A stretch of 11,803 bases of DNA from an uncultured Terriglobus sp. (GCA_937871605.1 CALMRM010000293.1:1-11803); one strand, 5' to 3'; shown: positions 1 through 5,713, counted from the stretch's first letter. Notes: generated from the sequence alone by a model not told the origin. Numbers and translations: made by a program.

Positions 1-866
1 GTGTAGAAGGTCTTGAGGATTTCCTCATCCGTGCGCAGGCCGAGTGCGCGCAGGAAGATGGTGCCCAGGAATTTGCGCTTGCGGTCAATGCGGACGTAGA
101 GGATGTTCTTCTGGTCGTACTCGAACTCGACCCACGAGCCGCGGTACGGAATGATTTTGCCCAGGAAGTACGTACGGTTGTTCGCAGTCTCAAAAAAGAC
201 GCCGGGCGAGCGATGGAGCTGCGAGACGATGCCGCGTTCGGTGCCGTTGACGATGAACGTGCCGTTCGCCGACATGAGCGGGATATCGCCAAAGAAGACT
301 TCCTGCTCCTTCATGTCGCGCAGGGTCTTGACGCCGGTCTCCGGATCCTTGTCGTAGATCTTCAGGCGGATGGTGACTTTGAGCGGCGCGGAGTAGGTCA
401 TGCCACGCTCTTCGCACTCAGCCTGGTCGTACTTCAGCTGCAGGCCCACGGGGTCGCCGCACTTGGTGCAGAAGTCCGGGGTGTTCTTGTTGTAGGTGCC
501 GCAGAACGAGCAAAGGACGTCACCGGGGTGGAACGGGTCGGTGATGACCATGTGGCCGCAGTTCACGCAGGCCGTGCGCAGGTGATTCAGCCCCTTGAGG
601 TAGCCGCACTTGCACTCCCAGTTGCCGATGGAGTAATCGACAAACTCCAGCTCCGAGACGTTGCGGAAGTCGGAGATGGGGAAGACGGAGGTAAATACCG
701 ACTGGAGGCCGTTGTCCTCGCGCTCCTGCGGTAGCTTATCCATCTGCAGGAAGCGCTCGTAGGAGCGGCGCTGCACTTCGATAAGGTTTGGGATCTGGAT
801 TGCGGTTGGGATCTTGGAGAAATCGAGGCGGCTGCGAAGCGCGCGCGTTTCCGTTGCCATAGCCAT
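1..866 (-). CDS. rpoB: DNA-directed RNA polymerase beta subunit (N-terminal part, cut by window edge)
   Basis: Beta subunit of RNA polymerase, which with beta' forms the catalytic core and the rifampicin pocket. The first 288 codons are visible; the rest lies beyond the left edge. The start chosen is the ATG at 866 (MAMATETR...), with AAGGGGAG 10 bases upstream; a second in-frame ATG at 860 is also possible. Family hallmarks are DFSKIPTAIQIPNLIEVQ (residues 15-32), SYERFLQMD, APLKVTIRL, KEQEVFFGDIPLM, SQLHRSPGVFFE and RKRKFLGT. Two oddities are visible. A cysteine-rich insertion at about residues 82-141 has four cysteine pairs (C85/C87, C100/C103, C119/C122, C133/C136), where most beta subunits go straight from 'YSLG' to 'PKYD'. 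Gly212 occupies the usually Val position in GTERVIVSQL. The gene follows rplL after a 593 bp spacer, and rpoC is expected next. Confidence 0.97.
   Translation of the reverse strand, partial: MAMATETRALRSRLDFSKIPTAIQIPNLIEVQRRSYERFLQMDKLPQEREDNGLQSVFTSVFPISDFRNVSELEFVDYSIGNWECKCGYLKGLNHLRTACVNCGHMVITDPFHPGDVLCSFCGTYNKNTPDFCTKCGDPVGLQLKYDQAECEERGMTYSAPLKVTIRLKIYDKDPETGVKTLRDMKEQEVFFGDIPLMSANGTFIVNGTERGIVSQLHRSPGVFFETANNRTYFLGKIIPYRGSWVEFEYDQKNILYVRIDRKRKFLGTIFLRALGLRTDEEILKTFY
444..623 (-). other. Putative zinc-binding insertion within RpoB
   Basis: This segment encodes RpoB residues about 82-141. It holds one CxC (C85, C87) and three CxxC pairs (C100/C103, C119/C122, C133/C136), most of them followed by Gly in the 'knuckle' style of zinc ribbons (CKCG, CVNCG, CSFCG, CTKCG). 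Eight cysteines would suffice for two zinc ions. It sits in the N-terminal beta1/protrusion part of the subunit, between the conserved EFVDYSIG and LKYD segments. The reading frame and codon use continue smoothly, so it is a real part of the protein rather than a frameshift artefact. Zinc binding is inferred from the cysteine pattern only. I believe similar insertions occur in other Acidobacteriota, but I could not check. Confidence 0.75.
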
Positions 867-1115
867 GCGTGTGTTGCTCCCCTTGTGCGTGCCGAGACCT
901 CCAATTCAGCCCGCCTGCATCTGACCGTCGCAAGCGAAGTGAGTGGAGCCAGAACATGCCGTGTGGGCGGCTGCTCCGCAGGTGGTATGCGCGTTTCCAT
1001 CAGAATCCGGTCTCAGTGCGAATTCTGTATGCGCGTATGGGCTGGATGCCCGGGTGGAACGTAAGCCTGTTGCCTGTCGTCCTGAGTCGCGATCAGCGAG
1101 CTGTAGACAGCAGAA

Positions 1116-1145
1116 CGCTCGTGGGCGCGAACGTGCCCACGAGCG
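1116..1145 (-). repeat. Strong hairpin in presumed rpoB leader
   Basis: Perfect 11-bp inverted repeat: CGCTCGTGGGC at 1116-1126 pairs with GCCCACGAGCG at 1135-1145 around an 8-base loop. The loop could add one C-G and one G-T pair. On the minus strand it is followed by TTCTGCTG rather than a T-run, so it is a poor classical terminator. It lies about 250 bases upstream of the rpoB start. An attenuator, an RNase processing stem or a transcript stabiliser are all possible. Confidence 0.55.
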
Positions 1146-1375
1146 CAAGAAGAGTGGTTTGCACCTGAATCAGATCTGCTGTGATATCTGCCGCCCTTTG
1201 AAGCTTGCCCCGCCTCAGGGTTGCTGCCGCTTGTGTAGCCTGACTGCATGTCGATTCCCGCCGCCCGGAACCAACCATGGCCGACTCGGGTTGAGCCGGA
1301 AGATCACTGGATGTCACTATCCTGGGAACCGTCGCGCCGTTACGCAGTCATACGCTGGACGGTGATGCACTACAA

Positions 1376-1404
1376 ATCATATGTGTTCTGGCCAAGAGAT
1401 GCAA
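1376..1404 (-). promoter_or_regulatory. Candidate sigma70-type promoter for rpoB
   Basis: Read on the minus strand, TTGCAT (1404-1399) and TATGAT (1381-1376) are separated by exactly 17 bases. The -10 box matches TATAAT at 5 of 6 positions, and the -35 box keeps the TTG of TTGACA. It lies just downstream of the rplL terminator hairpin, which fits an independent rpoB(C) promoter with a leader of roughly 500 bases. The call rests on sequence match alone. Confidence 0.42.
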
Positions 1405-1420
1405 GAACGGGAGCGCATAA

Positions 1421-1446
1421 GGGCTCCCGGAATGTGCCGGGAGCCC
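1421..1446 (-). terminator. Hairpin terminator or attenuator downstream of rplL
   Basis: Perfect 10-bp stem: gggctcccgg (1421-1430) and ccgggagccc (1437-1446) with a 6-base loop. It starts 14 bases after the rplL stop codon on the minus strand. The bases after the stem (TTATGCG) contain only a weak T-tract, so termination may be partial, as expected for an attenuator between rplL and rpoB. Confidence 0.65.
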
Positions 1447-1459
1447 CTGCAGAGCAGAT

Positions 1460-1837
1460 TTACTTGATTTCGACGCCAGCGACGCCGTCGAACTTCTTGG
1501 CGATTGCGGCGGCCTCGTCCTTGGACACGTTCTCCTTGATGGCCTTGGGTGCGCCATCGACCAGGTCCTTGGCTTCCTTCAGGCCCAGGGCCGTCACTTC
1601 GCGCACAGCCTTAATGGTGTTGATCTTGTTCGCGCCGGCGTCCTTGAGGATGACGGTGAACTCAGTCTTCTCTTCCACCGGTGCCGCTGCCGCGGTGCCG
1701 CCGCCTGCCGGGGCTGCTGCGACGGTGGCCGCTGCTGCGGATACGCCGAGGCGCTCTTCAAGCTTCTTCACGAGCGCCGAAGCCTCAAGCAGGCTCAGGC
1801 TAACAATCTGGTCTTCCAACTGCTGGATGTCTGCCAT
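1460..1837 (-). CDS. rplL: 50S ribosomal protein L7/L12
   Basis: L7/L12 forms the multi-copy ribosomal stalk that recruits and activates the translational GTPases (EF-Tu, EF-G, IF2). The length of 125 residues is typical. The N-terminal dimerisation domain spans residues 1-32 and is followed by an Ala/Gly/Pro-rich hinge (about 33-53). The C-terminal factor-binding domain (about 55-125) carries EKTEFTVILKDAGANKI, VRE, GLKEAKDLVDGAPKAIKE and the usual end GVEIK. The ATG is preceded by GGAG about 7 bases upstream. It follows rplJ after 146 bp; L10 and L7/L12 bind each other, and the two genes are nearly always paired. A strong hairpin lies just downstream. Confidence 0.98.
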   Translation of the reverse strand: MADIQQLEDQIVSLSLLEASALVKKLEERLGVSAAAATVAAAPAGGGTAAAAPVEEKTEFTVILKDAGANKINTIKAVREVTALGLKEAKDLVDGAPKAIKENVSKDEAAAIAKKFDGVAGVEIK

Positions 1838-1983
1838 GGTATTTCTCCGTTGAATTCAATCTTGTGGTGCAAACTTGACTGCTGAGTACGTCTCCGTGGC
1901 CCTGGTCCGCCGCGGTTGCTTTTACCGTGCGTGGTTTCCGATGCGCCCAGACCGCGCCCCCCACACCGCTCAAGCGAACTTGA

Positions 1984-2631
1984 TTAACCCTCGACCGGTG
2001 CCTCTGCGGCAGCCTGTCCGGCCTGCGAATCGGCTCCGTCTTCGGGCTGTGCCGGATCGGCCTCGCTGGTGGCGGCGGACGTGCTTGGCGTTGGTGCTGC
2101 CGAGCCGGTGAACTTCTCCTGCTGCCCTGCCTGATCCAGCACTACCGCCAGATTGCGGCCGGTGGCGTTCAGGACGGTGGCCAGGCGAGTTGCCGGCGCA
2201 TTGATGAGGAAAAGCAACTTCGAGAAGAGCTCTTCCTTGCCTGGCAGCAGCGCGAGGTCGTTTACCTCAGCCACATCGAGGACCTTGCCATCCACAATGC
2301 CGAGCTTGAAGGTAAACTGCGAGTTGTCCTTGACCCAGGCAGACAATGCCTTTGCGAGCGCAACTGGGTCGCCCGAGGTGTACGCGATGGCACTGACGCC
2401 CTTGAGGCCGCCCAGGGCGCCCTCTATCTGCGTGCCTGCACCAGCCTTGGGAGCGAGCTTGTTCTTCAGCACCTGGTACTTGCCACCCGCACCACGCACC
2501 GTTTTGCGGAGCTCAAAATCTTTGCTCGCTGTCATTGCGGTAAAGGTACCGATAATGGCCGCGGTAGCTCCTTGCAACTCACTCGCGAGCGCCGCAACTT
2601 TTTCATTCTTCTTCTGCTTGGTCAATGCCAT
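1984..2631 (-). CDS. rplJ: 50S ribosomal protein L10, with long C-terminal tail
   Basis: L10 anchors the L7/L12 dimers to the 23S rRNA at the stalk base and usually represses its own operon. The N-terminal rRNA-binding domain is clear (MALTKQKKNEKVAAL, then GKYQVLKNKLA at about 50-60). The stalk-binding helix lies at about 140-170 (APATRLATVL, RNLAVVLDQ). The protein has 215 residues against a usual 165-180. The extra 40 residues (about 176-215) are a low-complexity tail rich in Ala, Pro, Ser, Glu and Asp, probably disordered. The reading frame is continuous. It lies 63 bp after rplA and 146 bp before rplL. The start is an ATG with AAGGA upstream. Confidence 0.97.
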   Translation of the reverse strand: MALTKQKKNEKVAALASELQGATAAIIGTFTAMTASKDFELRKTVRGAGGKYQVLKNKLAPKAGAGTQIEGALGGLKGVSAIAYTSGDPVALAKALSAWVKDNSQFTFKLGIVDGKVLDVAEVNDLALLPGKEELFSKLLFLINAPATRLATVLNATGRNLAVVLDQAGQQEKFTGSAAPTPSTSAATSEADPAQPEDGADSQAGQAAAEAPVEG

Positions 2632-2644
2632 GATGAAAATCCTT

Positions 2645-2684
2645 GCCGGGTACCCGGCCTAAACTTCTGGAGCCGCGCAGCGGC
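2645..2684 (-). promoter_or_regulatory. Paired hairpins in the rplA-rplJ gap (possible L10 autoregulatory leader)
   Basis: The 63-bp gap upstream of rplJ contains two inverted repeats. One is the perfect palindrome GCCGGGTACCCGGC (2645-2658), immediately before the rplJ Shine-Dalgarno AAGGA. The other is GCCGC/GCGGC (2672-2676 with 2680-2684). L10 leaders that bind L10-(L7/L12)4 are widespread just upstream of rplJ, and this is the right place for one. I could not confirm the consensus L10-leader fold, and the gap is shorter than in E. coli. Confidence 0.35.
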
Positions 2685-2694
2685 CGTAAAGTCG

Positions 2695-3405
2695 TTACGC
2701 CTTGCCGGCAACGTCTGCGACAGCCTGGTCCAACTCGATGCCAGGGCCCATGGTGGACGAGAGATACATCGCCTTGATGTACTTGCCTTTGGCGGCGGCG
2801 GGCTTTGCCTTGACCACTGCGCTGATGACCGTCATGGCATTGTCGATCAGCTTCTGCGCGTCAAAGGAGCTTTTACCCACCGGCACATGCACCAGCGCCG
2901 TCTTGTCCGCGCGGAACTCGACCTTGCCTGCCTTGATTTCCTTGACAGCTGCAGCAACATCCGTGGTCACGGTACCCGTCTTCGGGTTTGGCATCAGCCC
3001 GCGAGGACCCAGTACCTTGCCGAGGCGTCCGATGGAACGCATCATGTCCGGCGTTGCGATCAGGGCGTCAAAGTCAGTCCAGGATTCCTTCTGGATCTTT
3101 TCCACGAGCTCTTCACCACCGACGATGTCCGCGCCTGCCTCCGTGGCAAGCCGTTGATTTTCCGCAGTGGAGATGACCGCTACCTTTTTCGTCTTGCCCA
3201 GGCCGTGCGGCAGGATTACGGTCGCGCGCACCATCTGGTCGGCATGACGGGTGTCCACGCCCAGGCGCAGGGTGATGTCGACGTTCTCGTCGAACTTGGC
3301 GTAGCGGATCTTCTGCAAAAGCGGGACCGCGTCGGTCAGGGCGTAGGCACGGGGCTCAACAGCCGCGCGCGCCTTGGCCAGATTCTTCGAAATCTTGCGT
3401 GCCAT
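2695..3405 (-). CDS. rplA: 50S ribosomal protein L1
   Basis: L1 forms the mobile L1 stalk that guides deacylated tRNA out of the E site; in many bacteria it also represses the rplK-rplA mRNA. The product is 236 residues, the normal size. Hallmarks are MARKISKNLAKAR at the N-terminus, RNA-binding GRLGKVLGPRGLMPNPKTGT (about 126-145), VHVPVGKSSF (172-181) and STMGPGIELD (217-226). The start is the ATG at 3405, preceded by AAGGAAATAGGA; the frame stays open upstream to 3480 but those residues do not match the family. rplK is not upstream. Instead a 374 bp spacer and a VanZ-like gene precede it, so rplA appears to lead this transcription unit. Confidence 0.98.
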   Translation of the reverse strand: MARKISKNLAKARAAVEPRAYALTDAVPLLQKIRYAKFDENVDITLRLGVDTRHADQMVRATVILPHGLGKTKKVAVISTAENQRLATEAGADIVGGEELVEKIQKESWTDFDALIATPDMMRSIGRLGKVLGPRGLMPNPKTGTVTTDVAAAVKEIKAGKVEFRADKTALVHVPVGKSSFDAQKLIDNAMTVISAVVKAKPAAAKGKYIKAMYLSSTMGPGIELDQAVADVAGKA

Positions 3406-3779
3406 TCCTATTTCCTTGTCTCCCACCGCTCGAACCATTGGATAAAGCGGGCTGATGGATTCTTCAAGCCCAGCGGGCATGCCTCGCGTTGTACTTCAGT
3501 CATCGGCGGTTGCCTTTAACCCAACTGCAACGAGGGCCCCACCCTTTATCCGCAGCGCAACGTTTTCGCGCTGAACCCATCCCGAATTGCTGGTACTCAA
3601 CTACGTCGGGGATGAGCCGTTCGGCCGTGGTAAGTGACGCAGCGTGCATCATACGAAGCAGCTGCGGAGTACTTATGCCTACATGCTGCCATGCAGAGCA
3701 ATCTGTACAAGGAACAGTATGCCTCAAAATAAGTGGCAGCGCAAGCAGGTGGTGCGGGCAGACTCGAGGCGCGCGCTTC
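3406..3779. other. Spacer upstream of rplA (374 bp), no gene seen
   Basis: The spacer between the vanZ-like gene and rplA contains no recognisable protein gene or tRNA. Open frames on both strands have compositions that match no family I know. It contains at least one plausible minus-strand promoter (3716-3744) and a weaker one (TTGCTC at 3701-3696 with CATAAG at 3677-3672). A small inverted repeat AGCGC/GCGCT occurs near 3553-3572. Since rplA is the first gene of its block, this is probably the leader and promoter region of the rplA-rplJ-rplL unit. Confidence 0.5.
3716..3744 (-). promoter_or_regulatory. Candidate sigma70-type promoter for rplA-rplJ-rplL
   Basis: On the minus strand TTGCGC (3744-3739) and CATACT (3721-3716) are 17 bases apart. 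The -10 box matches the consensus at 4 of 6 positions and the -35 box keeps TTG. It lies about 310 bases upstream of rplA, just after the VanZ-like gene. This is a weak call by sequence match; nearby alternatives exist. Confidence 0.28.
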
Positions 3780-4328
3780 CTAAACGGCCCTTCGGCGGTC
3801 GGGCAACAAAACCCAGAGCAGAACAAGCACCGACATCATGGCTGCGGCGCCCGCAGTGTCGATCCATGCATCGCTGATGAGACCGGTTCGGCTCGGGATG
3901 TAGGTCTGATGTAACTCGTCGATGCAGGCCGTGCCCATGGTGCACAGCAGCCCCAGCACAAGACCCTCGCGTCGCCATCGCCAGATACTGGTTCGCTGTA
4001 GGGGCGCGCGCCAGGTCAACAGCCAGGCACGCAGCCATGCCACGCCGGTGAACCCGTAGCCGAGGAAGTGGCCGGTCTTGCGCATGACATGGTGCACCAG
4101 GTGCCAGTGCTCGGGCGTCACAGGGCCGAAGATGTATTCAAACGCACGTCGCAAGGGTCCCGACGTATACTCCGCGGCGAAGGAGTTTGTGGATTCGCGC
4201 CCGATTACGGCCAGGCAAATCAGCACCGGCAGCCACACACGCAGGATCCAGCCTAGGCGGCCGCCCCGTTCCGCGCCGCCGCGCCCGCCTAGCAGCACCG
4301 GACGCTTCATCGGCAGCGCGCCCAACAT
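3780..4328 (-). CDS. VanZ-like family membrane protein
   Basis: A small integral membrane protein of the VanZ-like family (PF04892). Family motifs are visible: RKTGHFLGYG at 83-92 and DELHQTYIPSRTG at 137-149, followed by SDAWIDTAGA at 152-161. Hydrophobic stretches at about 27-43, 85-105, 121-136 and 153-175 fit four membrane spans. VanZ itself is linked to low-level teicoplanin resistance, but most family members have no known function and nothing here suggests resistance. The start is uncertain: ATG at 4328 or ATG at 4310 (MKRPVLL...), neither with a good Shine-Dalgarno. It sits alone between the rplA block and a divergent plus-strand gene 70 bp away, as an intruder between two ribosomal operons. 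Confidence 0.85.
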   Translation of the reverse strand: MLGALPMKRPVLLGGRGGAERGGRLGWILRVWLPVLICLAVIGRESTNSFAAEYTSGPLRRAFEYIFGPVTPEHWHLVHHVMRKTGHFLGYGFTGVAWLRAWLLTWRAPLQRTSIWRWRREGLVLGLLCTMGTACIDELHQTYIPSRTGLISDAWIDTAGAAAMMSVLVLLWVLLPDRRRAV

Positions 4329-4398
4329 GCACGCTCGAAAACAACCGCACAGCGCACAGCATGAGTCCTATCACTCGACAGGAGGGTGACACGCAACC

Positions 4399-5031
4399 AT
4401 GAAGGTGCTTGTGCTTGGAGCAAGTGGGAAGACTGGCCGGCTGGTCGTTGACCGCGCTTTGGCAGCGGCGCATTCAGTGAAAGCACTGGTTCATGATACG
4501 ACCGCTCTGGTGGAAGCCCCGTTCAGCGACGGCGTTCAGATTACCCAAGGTGACGTGCATGACGCCGAAACGGTCCGCACAGCGCTAGCCGGCTGCGATG
4601 CCGTGATCGACGCCCTAGGCGGCAAGCAGCCCTACCTTAAGACCGATCTAGAGGCCAGCGCCGCCCGCGTGGTGTTGCGTGCCATGCACGAGCTTGGCAC
4701 CCGTCGGCTAGTCGTTGTTTCGGTACTTGGGGCGGGCGACAGCGGTCACCAGGCACCCTTCTGGTACGAACACCTGCTGCTACCAACCTTTTTGCGAGGC
4801 ACCCTGCCCGACAAGAACGCCATGGAGGCCGCCGTCATGGCAAGTGAACTCGAGTGGGTCGTCGTGCGGCCACCCGTCCTGTCAGACGCTGACCCAAGGG
4901 GATCGGTCACGGTTATTGGTGAGCAGGGCACCGCGCATAGTGTTACTCGCGCCGACCTGGCACAGTTCCTGGTAGACCAACTGACCGACGACACCCACCT
5001 TGGCAAGGCAGTCGTGGTGGCAAACCGCTAG
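4399..5031 (+). CDS. NAD(P)-binding SDR / NmrA-like family protein
   Basis: Atypical short-chain dehydrogenase of the NAD(P)H-binding, NmrA-like group (PF13460 type); 210 residues, a normal length. The Rossmann glycine motif GASGKTG is at residues 7-13 after strand MKVLVL. GDVHD (51-55), CDAVIDALGG (66-75), RRLVVVSVLGAGDS (102-115), DKNAMEAAV (138-146) and WVVVRPPVLSD (153-163) follow the family pattern. The substrate cannot be predicted; relatives include flavin/biliverdin reductase-like enzymes and redox sensors. This is the only complete plus-strand gene in the window. It starts at ATG 4399 with a strong AGGAGGG about 12 bases upstream. It is divergent from the VanZ-like gene and converges on rplQ with a 61 bp gap. 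Confidence 0.9.
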   Translation: MKVLVLGASGKTGRLVVDRALAAAHSVKALVHDTTALVEAPFSDGVQITQGDVHDAETVRTALAGCDAVIDALGGKQPYLKTDLEASAARVVLRAMHELGTRRLVVVSVLGAGDSGHQAPFWYEHLLLPTFLRGTLPDKNAMEAAVMASELEWVVVRPPVLSDADPRGSVTVIGEQGTAHSVTRADLAQFLVDQLTDDTHLGKAVVVANR

Positions 5032-5092
5032 ACAGGCGAAAGGGGCGTACCCAGCATGAGCACGCTCTGTCCGTTTATGCGGTGAGCCGAGC

Positions 5093-5575
5093 CTACGCTG
5101 CGGGACTCTTCTCGTCGCCATTGTCGCCGCCGCCCTGCTCGGCAAGCTGCTTCTGCAGTTCTTCCTGCTTTCGTGCCTTGGCTTCGGCGCGCTTCTGCTG
5201 CTTCTCACCCAGTTCCTGCTCGGCACCCAGCAGTTCCAGTACGGCCTTTTCACCACCGTCTCCCTTGCGGAAGCCTGTGTGGACGATGCGTAGGTAGCCG
5301 CCCTGCCGCTCGCCGTAACGTGGTGCCACGGTGGCGAACAGACGCGTGACCGACTCTGGCGTCATCAGAAACGCTGCGGCTTGCCGACGGCTGTGCACAT
5401 CGCCGCGCTTGCCAAGCGTAATCATCTTCTCAATCAAGGGGCGAACCGCCTTGGCCTTTGCCAGGGTAGTCTCCACACGATCCTCTATCACGACAGACGT
5501 GACCAGGTTGCGCAGCAGGGCGCGACGGTGGCTGGTGTTACGTCCGAGTTTATTGCCTGCTTTACGATGCCGCAT
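5093..5575 (-). CDS. rplQ: 50S ribosomal protein L17, with C-terminal extension
   Basis: L17 is a large-subunit protein near the peptide exit tunnel and usually closes the alpha operon. MRHRKAGNKLGRNTSHRRALLRN, VVIEDRVETTLAKAK, KAVRPLIEKMITLGKRG (43-58) and the C-terminal GGYLRIVHTGFRKGDGGEKAVLELL (92-116, cited by position) identify it. The conserved core ends near residue 118, while the protein has 160 residues. The extra ~42 are highly charged and Gln-rich (EKQQKRAEAKARKQEELQ), probably a helical or coiled segment, with a Gly/Asp/Glu-rich end. The ATG at 5575 has only a weak purine-rich stretch upstream. It follows rpoA after 138 bp and converges with the plus-strand SDR gene. Confidence 0.97.
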   Translation of the reverse strand: MRHRKAGNKLGRNTSHRRALLRNLVTSVVIEDRVETTLAKAKAVRPLIEKMITLGKRGDVHSRRQAAAFLMTPESVTRLFATVAPRYGERQGGYLRIVHTGFRKGDGGEKAVLELLGAEQELGEKQQKRAEAKARKQEELQKQLAEQGGGDNGDEKSPAA

Positions 5576-5589
5576 TGCTCTTGTCTCTC

Positions 5590-5701
5590 TTCCCGGAAGT
5601 CAGGGAACAAGCGGGCTTGCACCGCATCGTTCCTGTGAACCTGCCTGCGCAGAGGCGCAGGTGTTGCAAAAGGTACAGCCGAGGCAGGCTCCTCGCCTGC
5701 C
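5590..5701 (-). repeat. Three inverted repeats in the rpoA-rplQ gap
   Basis: The 138-bp spacer between rpoA and rplQ contains three short perfect hairpins. They are GGCAGGC/GCCTGCC (5683-5689 with 5695-5701, 5-base loop), CCTGCGC/GCGCAGG (5644-5650 with 5655-5661, 4-base loop) and TTCCC/GGGAA (5590-5594 with 5603-5607) next to the rplQ start. The first two share a CCTGC/GCAGG core, so arms of different stems could also pair with one another. A role in partial termination or mRNA processing is possible but unproven. Confidence 0.5.
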
Positions 5702-5713
5702 CCGGTTGGGTGT

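Larger units (their letters stand above)
867..1459. other. rplL-rpoB intergenic region (593 bp), no gene seen
   Basis: No open frame here looks like a real protein. In the minus-strand direction the spacer contains a hairpin terminator candidate just after rplL (1421-1446), a sigma70-like promoter candidate (1376-1404), a second strong hairpin (1116-1145) in the presumed rpoB leader, and the rpoB Shine-Dalgarno sequence (877-884). A short direct repeat (TATGCGCGT at 986-994 and 1028-1036) flanks an inverted repeat (CAGAAT at 1001-1006 with ATTCTG at 1022-1027). In Escherichia coli the same junction carries an attenuator and an RNase III site, so a regulatory role is plausible here too. Confidence 0.6.

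Noticed and set aside
213..734. Plus-strand open frame of 173 codons
   Set aside because: It is antisense to rpoB coding sequence, with Val/Ala/Leu/Asp composition typical of a reverse-strand shadow.
587..1000. Minus-strand frame starting METR upstream of rpoB
   Set aside because: It runs out of frame into the rpoB coding region and shares only a short GGAAACGCGC string with the true rpoB start; composition is Arg/Ser/Ala-rich and non-family.
986..1036. 9-bp direct repeat TATGCGCGT (986-994, 1028-1036) around a CAGAAT/ATTCTG inverted repeat, as an operator
   Set aside because: The repeats are short and appear only twice; such matches are expected by chance in GC-rich sequence, so I do not call a regulator site.
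3406..3480. N-terminal extension of L1 (in-frame ATG at 3480)
   Set aside because: The added residues match no L1; the ATG at 3405 starts the conserved MARKISKN and has its own ribosome-binding site.
2572..3519. Long plus-strand open frame of 315 codons
   Set aside because: It is wholly antisense to rplA and the start of rplJ, which are certain. Its translation resembles no family and reflects GC-rich codon periodicity.
3406..3779. tRNA-Trp or rplK upstream of rplA
   Set aside because: I looked for the usual neighbours of rplA. A GGTTCGAG string near 3430 resembles a T-arm, but no acceptor, D or anticodon stems surround it, and no L11-like frame exists.
3780..4328. Teicoplanin resistance gene vanZ
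   Set aside because: Only family-level similarity is visible; no other van genes are present and most VanZ-like proteins have no resistance role.
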